A stretch of DNA of 64,000 nt from Dryocosmus kuriphilus. Taxonomy: Eukaryota > Arthropoda > Insecta > Hymenoptera > Cynipidae. The stretch lies in assembly GCA_038277395.1 (NCBI GenBank), contig CM076191.1, positions 92,562,822 through 92,626,821 of the forward strand, in the 5' to 3' direction. The notes under the pieces are model-generated. The model saw nothing but the letters and a program-made list of their open reading frames with translations, ran no database searches and was not told where the DNA came from. Below, one piece after another: positions 26,118-40,016 of the stretch; within the stretch, counting starts at the first letter, position 1; the number at the start of each line of letters is the position of its first letter. The position numbers and the translations under genes are program-made.

Positions 26118-29100
26118 GGGGCTTTTAAACCGGTTTGGTTCTTTCGAAAAAACTTTTCAAAACAATCCTTTTTCTCTAATAGAAAACGAAAAAAACGTAA
26201 GAAAGTAAAATTTTCACCAAAAAGTTCTACAAATTTTAGTAAGATTTTTTGGGGGTTTTTTAGGGGAAAAAATAGTAAAAAAATTTTTCCCCAAAAATTT
26301 TTGAAAAGATATGGAAAATTCCCAAAAAATTATTCCCCTTAAGCTATAATAAACATTTTTTAAACCCAAAACTTTTTATAAAAGATAAAATTCTTCAAAA
26401 AAATACATTAAATTAGAATAAAATTTTTTAAAAGGGGAAACCCCCCCTACTCAAGGGATTCAAACTTTCTCAATAAAATTTTTAAAAGTAAATTTCTTCA
26501 TTTTTATCCATTTCTGAGAAGGAAATTTTTTTATTAAAAATTCTCACAAAGAGAAGAAAATTTAAAATGATTTCCAATGTTCTGAATCTCCATTTTTTTT
26601 CTCTTTCCAAAAATTTTAAATTTGTGGGGTTGTCGGTTTTTGTTTTCCCTTTAAATAACGAAACTTTTGGGGGGATTTTGGGGACTTTTGATAGTAAAGT
26701 TTTCCTACTTAACCCATTTTCCAAAAGGTTTTATGAAAAAAAGGTTAAAAATTTAAAAGCATTTGGTAACCAAAATTTAGAAATTAAAGTTTTAAAAATT
26801 TTTATTATAATTTTTTTTAAAAAGATACGGATTTGAAATTTAAAATTTATTTATAAAAAATCTAACTTTTAAAGATCCGGTTTTTTAAAATCAAAAAATT
26901 TATTCCCATAAAAATACAAAATATTAAATATTTTGAAACAACCCATATTTTTCCTTAAACCTAAACCGTTCTTCATTTATAAACTAAAAACTAAAAGTTA
27001 TTAAAGTTTTAAAAACCCCTTGGGCCCTTTATATTATCCCCTTTTAAAATGAATTTATAAAATTCCTTTTCCCTTCCAAAATCAATTTTTTATTAATCAA
27101 ATCTTTTAAAGTTTTGTTTTTTTTTTTTTTTTCTTTTTATAATTTTTTTTATGATTTTTTTTTTAATTTTTTTTAACGACTTTTCCCTTTTCCCGTTTTT
27201 TTTTGCTTAAAAAAAATTTTTGGTTGGTTGGTTGTTTTTTTTTGGGAAAATAATTGGCCTAAATTTGTTTCCTTTGACTTTTTTGAAAAAGGAAAAGTTC
27301 TTTAACCAATTATCCAACGGTTTTTTTAAAGATAAAATTCCCAAAAAAAAAAAAATTTTTTCCGGCTAAACAAAAATAAAAAAAAAAAAAATTTTATTCT
27401 CAAAAATTTAAATTTGCATAATTTTTTGAATTTTAGTTTAAATTTAAAAATTTAATTATTAAAAACTCCCCCCAAATTCGGGTTAAAAACAACAAAATTA
27501 TACCTTAAACCTTTTTTCCCCTTAAACATTTATAAACCCAAAATTTTTTAAAATATTAAAAACCGTTTTTTTAAAAAAACCCTTCATCTCAAAAATTAAT
27601 TTATTAAAAAACCCCCTCAAACTTTGCCTTATCCCCCAAAAAATGAATTTAATTAAAAAGTATTTTTTATTTAAAGTTTTTGGGGAATGCATTTTTTTAC
27701 TTTTAAAAGAAAGAAAGTTTTTATGGTTTTTCTTTTCGGTTTTAAATTCATTATCCTCCCGAAAAAAAACATTTTTACTGGCTTTGGTTTTTAGTGTTTT
27801 TTTTATTAAACGAAACATTTCAAGGTTTTCGTAATGGTTCGTTGGAATTTTAAGTAAAAAAATTTACTATTTGAAATGTGGAATATTTTACCAAAAAATT
27901 TTCCTACAAATTAAACCTTTTTGGCTTTTAGAGATACAAAAATTAAAAATAAAAGTTCTTTTTAAAAATACAATTCTAAAATTTTTTAAAATATTTTAAA
28001 TCGGGAAAATTTTTAAACGATAAAAAATCATTTCAAATAAGAAAAAATTTTCATAAAAAATTATTCAAAAAAAATTTTAAAATTTTTAATACAACCAATT
28101 TTTTTTAAACGTTTCAAATTTTTTATCAAAAATATCTATCATAAAAATTTTTTTAAAATTAATTTTTCCCCCTTTTCATTGGTTTTTAATTATACTTTTT
28201 AATTTTATTTCTTTAAATTTTCTGAAAAAATAAGTTTTTTTCTTTTCTCAAGAAAGGTTTTATGTGAAAACGTTTCAAATTAAATTTTCCCCCTTTACCC
28301 TTAAAAAAAAATTTTCGTTGTCGTCCTTCTTTTTTGGGGTTTTTTGCCGGGGGATTGAAACGAATTTGGCTATCATGGATCCTTTAATTTCCCAAAAGTG
28401 AAAAAGTAAAATTCTAGGATTTTTTAAACGTATTTTTTGATCAAAAAGTTTTAAATAAAAAATTTTTCCGTAAAAAAAATAAAAAAATAAAAGTAAAATT
28501 TTATTAAAAATCCACAAATTCCCCAAAATTTTTTTGGCCCTATTTTTTTATCTAAATATTTTTTTATAAAAAATACTTTTTGATAATTTTGAAAAATTCC
28601 CAACCAGAAATTATCCCTTCCGGACAATCTTAACATTTAACAACCATTTTTTTACAAAGAAAAAGTTTTTATAAACATTCTCCAAAAAAGTTTTTAATTT
28701 TGAAAAATCCCGTACCGAATTCCTTTGCTGTCCGCCCAAAAATTTTATTAAAAGAGTTTACCCTTTTTTTCACTTTGGTGAAAATGAATTTTTTTTTTAT
28801 CCATCAATGAAAGGATTTTTTAGTAAACAATTTGGACAGAAATTCGGAACCAACCAAAAATGTTTAAACGTTGGCTTTGGATCTTTTTTTAGTTGGAACA
28901 AATCAAAAAAAGTTCGAAAGGTTCGTTTCCCCTTCTTTAAGGAAAAGGGGGTTTAGGCCCCCCCAATTATTTTTTTCCAAAAAATTTTCCAAAATCAAAA
29001 AACATTTTTACTAAAGAAAAAAAAATTTAAAAAAATTCCCTCAAACTCACTATACCTTTTTTTCAGAAATTTTTTACGTAATTTATTTTTTTAAAAAAAC

Positions 29101-32100
29101 TCTTTATTTATAATTTCCCAAAAAGAAGAAATTATTTAAAACAATTTCCCCATTCCCTTAAACATTTTTTTTACAACCTTTTCTATAAATTAAACCGGGT
29201 TTTTAAAATCATTTTTTCATAAATTTTAAATTAAAATCGCTAATGGGCTTTGTCACTTTTTAAAAAATAAGTTTTACAAACTATTTTTACATTGTTTGGT
29301 TCAATTTTATTAAAATTCCTAAAGAGGATATTTAATTGGAAAATAATTTCCTTAGAATCCTTTCATACCTCCAAAATTCAAAAAACGTTTTTTTTTTTGG
29401 GTTTTTAAAAATTTTTTCCCCTACGGAAAATTTTAAGGAATTCCTTGGAAGGGTTTTTCTTTTCAAATTTAAAAAAAAAATCTTAACCCCCAATTTTTCC
29501 AAATTAAAAATCAAAACGTTTTCCAAAATAAAAATTCCCCGATTGAAATACAAAAAGTCAAAAAAATTTTTAACAAAAATCAAATTTCCTTAAATTTTTT
29601 AAAAATATTTTTGTTATTCGTAAATTAACCAAAAATAAAATTTTACCAAAAAATTGGGGAAAATTTAAATTTCAGGTTATGACCTCCAAATAAAATTCCC
29701 TTTTAAAATTTTTTCCCTATTTCTTTTGTAAACCGTTTTCCATAAAAAACATAATTTATACAGAATAAAATTTTTTGGAAAATTTTGCCGTAGGGATTAT
29801 CCCCTCTCCCCCCTCAACGAAAATTTTTAAAAAAAAAATTTCTTCATTTTAACCTTTGCGAAAGAATGAATTTTTTATTTAATTTTACTAAAAGGGTTTT
29901 TTTGAAAAGGTTTTAAATTAGAATTTTTCCGCAACTTGGGAAAAAAAATTTTTTGGAAAATTGTTTTTTTTGTGTGTCGAGTTATGGAACGATCTTTGAA
30001 ACTAATTGTTCTTCACATTTTTTCTGTAAAAAGAAAAGTTTTAACCCAACAATTTTTGGTTTTATTATAAAAATTTTTCCAACAAAAATTCCATTCCGGA
30101 AACAAAAAAAAAAATAAAAATAAATTTTCAAAAGTTCAAAAGAATTATTTTTTTTGGCCCCGTTAAAATTATTTTATTGAAAATTATTCCTTTAAAAAAC
30201 TTTTTTCGAAATATGGGTAAAAAATTTTCAAAAGGCGAATTTTTCCTTGGACCTTTTCTTGAAAATTTTTGTCAAACTTAATTTATTAAAAAAATCCTTG
30301 TTTTAAAAAACTTTCTTTAGTCAAAATTTTAAAAGTAATTGAAAAACCGACTCAAAGGGAAATTCAGCCTGTTCGGCCCCTCAAAACTAAAATTAAAAAT
30401 TTTTCTCTCAATTTTTCAAATTGCTAAAAATCTTTTTTTTTAATATAATCTAAAAGAAGTTTAATAAAACTGATTTCCCATTCAAAATGTATTTCTGGAA
30501 CCAAAAAACTTTAAATTTTTTCTTTTGTTCTTTTTTTTTGGACTAACCAAATTTCAAAAAAAATTTTCGGTTTTAAATCCTTTAGTTTAAAAAACATTCA
30601 CCCCACTTTACCCTTAAACCTCAAAAAAGTTTCAAAAATAAAAATCCATTTTCCGGCAACTATAATACAACAAATAAGAAAAAGTTTATAAAAATTTCAA
30701 ATTTATTAATTTTTTTGGGAAGAAGATTTTTTAAATTTTTCGTATTGTTAATTGATAAAATTTTTTTTAAAAATTCGGATTTGAAAATACAAAAAAATTC
30801 ACCAAAAATTAAATTCCCTTGAAACTTTTTTAAACGGTTTTTTTTAAAAAACCCTTTTACAAAATAAATTTATAAGATAAAATTTTTAAATTGAAAAAGG
30901 GTACTCAGGCCATTTTTATTTCTCGCTCAAAATTTAACAATTTTAAAAGATTTTTTTCATTTTTTAAATTTAAGAATAATTTTTTTAAAAATCTCATTGA
31001 AAGTATTTTTTTGAAAACCGGGTTTAGGATTTGAAATACTTCAAATTCCTAAAAAATTTTTTTAAAAATTTGCCTTTTTTACGGGTTTTTGTCTTAAGGA
31101 ACACATAACTTAAAATATGAAAATCGCTTCAAATTTAAAAAAAATAAGACCTTTCTTCCCAAAAATTTTACAACGTATGTTTTTTTTAAAAAATTTCGAA
31201 ATTTAATTTTTTTCCCAAACTTGGAAAAAATTTAGAAAATAAATTTTCATTAAAAAGTTCAAATTTAAATATTTTTTTTTACCCGGGGTTTTTTAGTATT
31301 CTTTTTATGTTAATTGTTGGGGGTCTTCCAAAGTTTGAATTTTAACATAAAAGTTATTTCCCCTTTTTTGGGGAAAATTTCTTGTTTTTTGAACAACCAA
31401 CTTTCTTTTTAAAAAGAGCTTTTCAAAACAAACATTACGTAAACAGTAAAAGATTTAAAATTAAAATTTCCCTAAGCATTTCAATCACTTTCGGCTCCAA
31501 ATTTGAACAAAAAATTAAAAAAATTTTTTCAGTTCACAATTTGGCAAAAAATTTTTTTATAATTCTCCTAAAAATTTTTTTTAAAACTACTGTCCGCATT
31601 TTCATGAAACATTTCCCTCCCCAAACAAAACATTTACTTTTTTTGCAAGTTTTGTTTTGTCGTATCGGTGAAACCCATTTGACGCTTTCCCACTTATTTA
31701 CCTAAAAAAATAAAATTTTAACCCCGGGATTGCCAATTATTGTTTCCTTCATCAAAAGGTTTTAAAATAAAACTATTTCCGGAAATTGAAGATACAAAAA
31801 TTAAAAAAATTTTCATTTAAAATTAAAATTTGAATGGATTTTTTTTGGGATTTTTGATCAAGTAATAATCGTTAATCAAAAAAATTTTCTTTTTATGCGA
31901 GTTGGTTTTTAAATCGCAGTTAAACCTTCACTTTCCCCAAAACCTTCAATTTTATAACCACTTTTTTTAAAAAAAACCCTTTTTTTCCCCAAAAAAAAAA
32001 ATAAAAAAAAATTTATTAAAATAAATCCCTCGCATTTAACCCCATTAAAAGAAATTTTTAACTAAAATAATTTTCTTTTTTCAATTTGGGAAAGTAATTT

Positions 32101-35100
32101 TTTATTTAAATTTCCAAACCATAAATATTTTAAATTGAAAAAATTTTCATTTCAAAACATTAAACCTCCAACCAAAAAACCTTTTTTTTTGTTCCCGTTT
32201 TTTTTTAAAATCTCCTTTCTAACCATAAATTCAAAAAATGAAATTATTTCGTTTCCCTTCTTTCGGTTTAAAAAGAATTTCTTCCCCTTTATACCAAGGT
32301 TTTGTTTTTTTAAAAGGTTTAAATAAAAATCCATTTTCCCTAAATTAAATCGAAAAAATAAAAAATTGTTCACCCCAAAATTTTAAATTTCGGGGGTTTT
32401 TTTGAAACCATTTTTGAGTTTGGAAATTTTTGTTAAAGAAAATTTTTTCGAACTGCCATAAAAACAAAAGGTATTCCCTTCAGAATTTAAACCCCAAACG
32501 TTTTTTAAATTTTAAAAAACCCTATTTTCATTTAAAAAAACCCTTTTCCCAAAAAACATTATTGAACAGTAAAAGTTATTTAAGTTATTAAAAAAATCCC
32601 CTTTTTGATCTTTTGGCCCCCCACCGAATTAAAAATTAAAATTAATTCTTCTTTTTTAACAATTTTTGAAAATCAATTTTTTATTAACCTCCTTAAAAAA
32701 ATTATTTATTAAAAATTTTTTGGGTTTTTAAAAACCACTTCATGCCTCACAATTCAAAAAAATTTTTATTTTGTTCTGCTTTTGCGCTTTTGTCTTTTTT
32801 TAACAATAATTTCCAAATGGATTTTTTTTTTAGGTTTAAAAATAAGGGTTTTAACCCACTTTCCAGGTTGTTTAAAAAACGGGTTTTACAAATTTAAAAT
32901 CTTTCGTTAAATTAGTCGAAAAAAATGTTTGAAGAATTAAATTTTCAAAAGGGTTTTTTTTACATAATTTTTGGGTTTTAACGGTTTGTTTTCCGTGGAA
33001 ATTTTTTCGTATAAAAAATTAATTTCCCAAAAAGGGAATTTTGACAAACAAGAATTATATTAAGTACAAATTCCCCAAAAGTTTTTATACATAAATTTTT
33101 TTAAGAAAATTTAAAATATAAAATTTTAATAAAAAAATTTTTTTCCAAAATTAATTTAAAATTTAATACCCCCAAAAAATTCTTTCAAATTCGGAAAAAC
33201 AAAAATTTATTCTACCTAAATCCCTTTTTTACACAGTTTGTGAAAATCAAATTTTTTTAATTAAACTTTTTTAAAAAGTATTTTTTATTAAAACATACTT
33301 TCGCATAAAATAAAATTTTCATTTTCCCACAACCCAAAATAATTGTTTTCCTTGTTTCTTTTGGGGGTTTTATTTGAACACATTTGCGGAATAATTTTTT
33401 ATTCCCTTTCCAATAAAAAAGTTTAAAGGAATTGTTTCCCTTCCCTTTTCCACGGTTGTTTTTAAAAAAAAGTTTTAAATTTGGCTTTTGGCAAATTGGG
33501 TAAAAAAGTAAGAAAGTAAATTTTACTAAAAGGTTTACCTTTAATTTTTTGAAAAATTTTTTTTCCGGAAATATGAAAAGTATAAATAATCATTTCCCTT
33601 TTTAAAAAAAAATCAAACATTTTTCACCCTTAAAGGAATAAAATTCCTAAAATTTTATAAAACCCAATTTTTTTAACGTTTTAAAAATGTTTTTTTAAAA
33701 AATTTTAAATTAAATTTTTTAAATTTTGAAAATTCGCACTTGAATTCAACTGTCTTTCCAACAATTATTACTTAAAAATAATTTTCATTTTAATTTCTAA
33801 AAATTTATTTTAACTTCTCTCTCAAAAAAGATTTATTAATAAAAATTTTAAATTTGAAATTTTGGGAAATCACTTTTCCCTCCACAAAAGTTATTTTTGG
33901 TCTTCTTTTTTGGGTTTGGTGTTGACTTTTCCTTACCAAATTCAAGGAAATGTTGGATTGCTTTGCTTTATTTTGGGTGGGAGGAATCGTAACCAAAAAT
34001 TTTACGTTGGTTCCTTTCAATTCCGGGTTTTTAAAATAAAAAAAATTTTCCGTTAAAAAAACGGAAAAATTGAAAAGAAATTTTAAAAATTTAAAAATCT
34101 TTTTCCCCTTTTGAAATTAGTTTTATTAATTTTAATTCTAAAAAAATCTATTTTGAAAAAATTGTATGTAAATATCAAAAATTCCCCCTTTTCCAGATAA
34201 AAACCTTGGATATAATTTTTAACAGTTTTTTTCTAAACTAAAAACCATTTTTCAAAAAAAAATAAATCAATAAAAGTTATTTATTAAAAAAACCTAAACG
34301 CCATTTATCACCTTCCGCTTAAAAAACCTTTTATTAAATACGAAATTTTCATTTTTCACAGTTTGAAAAAATTATTCATTTCATCCATTTTGGAAAGTAA
34401 TTTTTTTATGTAAAACAATTTCCATTTAAATTTCTAATTTAATGACTTTCCTGAATCAAAAACTTTTTGGGTTCTGTTTGTTTCTTTGTGGTGTCGTTGT
34501 CGTCCCTAAATTTGAACTAATTTATTTTCTTTGGCTTTTTTGGGTTGGGAACTTAGCCGGATTTGACACGTTGTTTGGACTGAAAGGCCCTTTTCAAAAA
34601 AACGGCTAAACAAAATCCAAAAAATGTAAAAAAATTTCAAAAACAAAAATAAATTTTCCCAAATTTTAAAATTTTGTGAATTTTAGTTTTATAATTATAA
34701 AATTTTTACTAAAATACATTTCAAAAATTAAAAGGAAAATTTTTTCCAAAAATAATATTCCCAAAGTTTTTTGAACAATTTTCTTCAAACTATAAAACCT
34801 TCTTTCATAAAAATAAAAATTATATACATCAATAAAATTTTTTAAATTATTAAAAACCCTCACCCAAACATTCCTAAAATTTTTCCGCCAAAAAATTTTC
34901 TAAAACCAATTTTCCTTTTTTACACATTTTTGGGGAAAAATAATTTTTTTAAACATTCTCACTCAATAAGGGATTAGTTTTTATTTACTTTCGATTTAAA
35001 TTCCAGTTTCATGACCCAATCCGAAAAAAAATTTTCCACGTTTTGTTCCTGTCGTGTGTTTTTGGGTTGTCCCCTTTGTTTGAAAGGGTTTTTGAGGCTT

Positions 35101-37200
35101 TTTGGATTGCCCTTTGGAAATTTGGTTAAAAGGACCATTTTTGAACCCACTTTTAAAGGAGGTTTTCCAGGGGAGAAGGAAACGGTTAAAAAAAGGAAAA
35201 AATAAAAATTTTCCAAAATGAAGAGAATTTAAAAAAAGGTAAAATTTTTCATTCAAAATTTAAATTCTTATAAGATTTTTTGGAAGTATTTTAGAAATTT
35301 TAAAAGAATTCGTAAATTAAAATCCCGCAAAATATATTTGATACCAAACGAATTTTTAAAACCTATATTTCCCCCAAACGATTTTTATTCAACCCCTAAA
35401 ATTCTTTAAAAATTTAAAAATTTTTTTCATCAAAAATCCAAAAACCAAAAATATTTAAGTTTAAAAAAAAGGGATTTAAAAATTTCCCCTTTTTAATCAA
35501 AATTTTAATCTAAAAATAAATTTCTTCTTTTAACCTGGTTTTGAAATTTCAATTTTTTTAATTCCTTTACAATAAAAATTAGTTTTGTAAACTTTTTTCT
35601 GGTTTTGTTTCTTTCTTTGAACCGAAAAACTTTTCGTTGTTCTGTTCGTTCGTTGTTTTTTTTTGCCTTAAAAAAACTTAAGGCTTTGAAGGGTTCGCTT
35701 TCACAAACCTTTTGGAAAAAAAAGAATTTTAAGCCGGATTTAAAACAACTTAGTTTTATATTTCAAAGTTTTTTCACAAACCCAAAAACTTTTTTTTGGA
35801 AACAATAAAAAAAAAAATTTAATTCTTTTAAAAAAGTTCTAAAATTTACAAATTTTTTTCGAGTTATTATTCTGAAAATGTTTTTCAAAAAATCTACTTT
35901 TCGCAAAATATAAATAAAAACATACAAACAAATTATTCATTAAAAAATTTTTAAAATCAAACCCCCTTTCTTCCCCTTAACCCCACCAAAAAAAAATTTA
36001 TACTAAAATAAAATTTTTAAATTTTTAAATTGCCCCAAAAATGCAATTTATTTAAAATTTTATCCCTCCCAAAAAATTTTTAAAAAATTTCCATTTTTTT
36101 ACCACGTTTGGTAAAAAAAAATTTTTTTTTCTTTTTTTTTGGGTTGTTTTTTAAAGAAATGGGGGTTACAGATTACCCCGGTTATTCTTTAACCAAAAAA
36201 ATTTTTTTGGTTTTCCGGTTTTGGTCCCCTTTTTGTTTGTAATTAAAACTTTTACGGACTAATGTTATTGTTTTGAAATTTTAAAATAAAAGGGGTTTTT
36301 AAGCCTTTGAAAGTTAGGGGTTTATTAAAAGGGGGTTTTTGATAAAAAATATTTTCCCAAAATATGGAGATAGAAAAATGAAGAAGTAAAATTATTCCCA
36401 AAAATTCCAAATTGATCATTTACATTTTTATTAAAATTTAAGTTTTTTAATAACTAATTCTAAAAAATAAATTTTTCCAAAAAAAGCATAAAAACAACCA
36501 GAATTTACCCTTCCCAAAACCCCTTAAACGTTTTTATCATACCATTCTTTAAAATAAAAGTTTTTTAAAAAAACATTTTAAGGGAAAAATTAAATTTATT
36601 AAAAACTCTCCAGCCCTTCTCTGTCTCGAAAAAAATTTTCAAAATTTTTTAAAAACCCTTAAAACTTTTTTTAACAGTTTGGTTGAAAGAAATTTTTTAT
36701 TATCTTTTTTGGTTTGGTTATTTTGTGAAAAAATTTTGGATTTATTGAAACCCCTTTGACCCCATCCGAAAAAAAGGTTTTCGTTTCCGTTTTCGGTTTG
36801 TTGGTCGAATTGTAAAAAAAAATTTCCCCCTAAAATTTTCCTTTGGAGTTCTTATTTAAAAATTTTAATGTTAAATTTTATTTTTTTCGATAAAAAGGTT
36901 TTCAAAAATTAAAAAAATTTTCCGCTAAAAAAGTTCTTAAAAAAATTAAGAAAAAATTTCCCTTAAGGTCACAAATTTTTAAGATTTTTGATACAATTTT
37001 TTATTAATTAGAATTTTATAAAAAAATCTACTTTCCCCAAAAAGGAAATTTAAATATCAACGAAATTCCTTCCAAGGCCTAAATTCTTTTTAAATTTTTA
37101 AAATAACCCCTTTTTTAAAAAATTACACAACCCATTACTTTCTCATTTAAAACGTATAAAATATAAAACCGTTCTTTTCATCAAAAAAATTTACATTACT
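26118..37200. repeat. Severely degraded or mis-assembled copies of the ~800-bp satellite
   Basis: About 11 kb of very AT-rich sequence full of homopolymer runs. Landmarks of the clean array can still be followed in order: GTAAGAAAGTAAAATTTTCACC near 26201; TTCTTCATTTTTATCC with TTTTTTTATTAAAAATTCTCAC near 26494; TTGGTTGGTTGGTTG, then CAACGGTTTTT, near 27221-27324; GTCGTTGTCGTCC near 34493; AACAGTAAAAGTTATTT near 32566; and 36361-36700 aligning almost end to end with half a monomer. Landmark spacing is irregular rather than 802 bp. No convincing gene exists; short frames here are noise. The cause is probably poor consensus; genuine decay of an old array edge is the alternative. Confidence 0.72.
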
Positions 37201-38890
37201 TATACAGTCAATAAAAGTTATTTATTAGCTAAAACATTCTCATGGCTCATGTAGAAGGGTATTAGTTCTTATGTGAAAACTGACTCAGCGCGCATTCTTC
37301 ATGAAACCTGTCTCACGTTTCATGAACCTCCAATGTGAATTTTCATATCCTTAGAAATGTAAATATGTTGTACGTTCATTGTTATACAGGAGTCTGTCGT
37401 TGCTTGTCAAATGCAATTGTTGTTCGTTATTAGTTCTCATCTCAATGACGATAACCTATCGAAGCAGTTTTATTCGGTGTCGATTGCGCTTTTGCACACT
37501 TCTTTCGCGGAGTGTTCATGAAAAGTCCAGGACGAGTTCATGACCTCTTAATCCGGCCAACTTATTGACCAAACGGTTATGGTTTTATCGAACAAAACGT
37601 CTGTCTGTCACAAAAATACGTTGTCGCATTTTCCGTTGTGTCTGGTAAACCACGTATGAACCTTCGATACAAAAATAATGTCAAGCATTACAGGTAAGAT
37701 TTTCGATTGCGCTTTGGCCACATTCTTTAAAGGTTGTAAAAGGAGTAAGGACGAGGACGAGTTCTGGTTAACGGCCATCGTTTTTTTGATCAGACGGCGT
37801 AGGTTTCTGGTGAGAGTTATTCGATCAATAACATGTTTAATTCTGGTCACAAAATAACATAAAATCCCTTTCTAGGCTCTAACTATGAGCAAGATAGAGT
37901 TATACAAAGATAATGTGTAAGAAAGTAGTAAGATTGTCACCTTACAAGATTACAAACCTTATGCTCTCTATCATTTTTTTGATCAGGACGCGTTACGTAG
38001 TTTTTGAGTTATTCGTGAAAACGATGTTATTCGTTATAAACCAAATCTACTTTTCTTCATTAAACGTACTGCGACCGATATGTGAAAATATCAAAAGCTA
38101 GGAATTATAACTACCTTCCGATGGGACCTAAAAAATTCCCTTGAACAGTGATTTGATACAACCCATACTTTTTCGTTCATTAAAGTATAAAACCGTTCCT
38201 TAGCCATCAAAAAATTGCATTACTATACAATAGTCTCAGGTGTTATTTAAAGTTATTGAAAAATCTGCTCCGAGACAGTCACTCAGGTCTCGCGCTAAGC
38301 TCATCCAATCATAATGTCTCGCGCTAGATCTAAACAACCCGCGTAATTTATATCGATTTCTTCATTTTCTTCACGCTTCGGACACAGTGTGGCTTTCTGA
38401 GAAAAAAAATGCGAATATCTTTATTATTTACGCTATTCAGTGCGATGCAGCGGGTCTTCTCGAAAGTGAAGATAGTGTAGTTATATGAGTTTTTATGAGT
38501 CGGAAAACTGCACTTTCGGAGGAGTTTCATGAAATCCTCCATCGTTTCATGACCTGCCTGATTTCATCGTAAATATGTTTTACGTTGGTGTCATTTGTGT
38601 ACTGTTCGTGGTTCGTTGTGAGTCGTTGTGTGTTTGTCGTGTCTAGTTCTGTAAACACGATAAAACCTTTCGAAGCATTAATCGGTTTCGATTAATTTCA
38701 GATTTGCGCTTTGGCACACTTTCTTTTAGAGTGTTTATAAAAAGATACGCCGATGAGTTCGTTAAACGGGATTACACTTATTGACCGACGGTTATGTGTT
38801 TTATCGTATCAAAAACGGTTTTCACACAAAATACAAGAAATTCCATTTTCCGGCTAAACTATGAGAGATACGAAAAAAAATGTAAGAAAG
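37201..38890. repeat. 800-bp satellite, inflated and out-of-register
   Basis: Long exact words of the clean monomer return (TACAGTCAATAAAAGTTATTT near 37203, ATGTGAAAACTGAC at 37271, CGATTGCGCTTTGG near 37700) but with many extra bases. From TTTCATGA(A)CCTCC near 37317 to TAACTATGAG near 37880 is about 563 bp, against about 260 bp for the same landmarks in the clean copy (39281-39541). The extra bases read as another part of the same monomer threaded between. Noise falls toward the right and ends at a join at 38890/38891. Confidence 0.75.
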
Positions 38891-40016
38891 AGTATGCGAG
38901 ATATGTGAAAATATCAACAAGCAGAATTATTCACCTTCCAAGGACCTAAAAATTCCCTTGAAACGATTTTTTTGATACAACCCATACTTTCTTCATTAAA
39001 CGTTATAAAACCGTTTCTTTTCATCAAAAAATACATTACTATACAGTCAATAAAAGTTATTTAAAGTTATTGAAAAAATCTGCCCGCTACTCAGGCGCAT
39101 TCTCATCACCTGTCTCGCGCTCACCAATCAATGAATTTATATCTAAAACGTAAATTTCTTCATTTTTTTACACAGTTGGCTGAAAAATGCAATTTTTTTA
39201 TTATTACATTCTCATCTCAATGAGAAGGTATTAGTTTTATGTGAAAACTGACTTTCGCGGATTTCATGAAATCTCCACGTTTCATGACCTCCTGAATCCG
39301 AAAAAATATGTTTTTACGTTGGTGTCTGTCTGTCGTTGTTGTCGTTGTTGTTGTCGTCGTTGTAGTCTGTGAACACGATAACTTTCGAAGGACTAATCGG
39401 TTTGGATTGCGCTTTGGCACACTTTTTTAAAGTGTAAAAAGTAAGGACGAGTTCGTTAACCGGCCACTTTTGACCAACGGTTACGGTTTTTATCGATCCA
39501 AAAACGGTTTTCACAAAATCAAAAAATCCATTTTTCCGGCTAAACTATGAGAGATACAAAAAAAATGTAAGAAAGTAAAAATTGTTCACCTCAAAAAAGT
39601 TCTACAAATTTGCTCTCTATCATTTTTTGATTCAGACGCGTAGTTTTTGAGTTATTCGTGAAACATGTTAATTCGTATAAAAAAATCTACTTTTCCGCAA
39701 AAGTATGCGAGATATGTGAAAATATCAACAAGCAGAATTATTCACCTTCCAAGGACCTAAAAATTCCCTTGAAACGATTTTTTGATACAACCCATACTTT
39801 CTTCATTAAACGTATAAAACCGTTCTTTTCATCAAAAAATACATTACTATACAGTCAATAAAAGTTATTTAAAGTTATTGAAAAATCTGCCCGCTACTCA
39901 GGCGCATTCTCATCACCTGTCTCGCGCTCACCAATCAATGAATTTATATCTAAAACGTAAATTTCTTCATTTTTTACACAGTTTGGCTGAAAAATGCAAT
40001 TTTTTTTATTATTACA

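Noticed and set aside
25593..26342. 249-codon frame crossing the gap
   Set aside because: Most of it is N. Only the first eight codons come from the LINE and the rest from degraded satellite.
26482..36000. Lysine/phenylalanine-rich frames in the AT-rich region
   Set aside because: They are homopolymer-driven frames in poorly resolved satellite, with no motif, no consistent frame and overlapping antisense partners.
26118..37200. RIP-like C-to-T decay as the cause of AT richness
   Set aside because: Many indels and long runs of C and G as well as A and T occur, and landmark spacing changes. Point-mutational decay would keep length and register.
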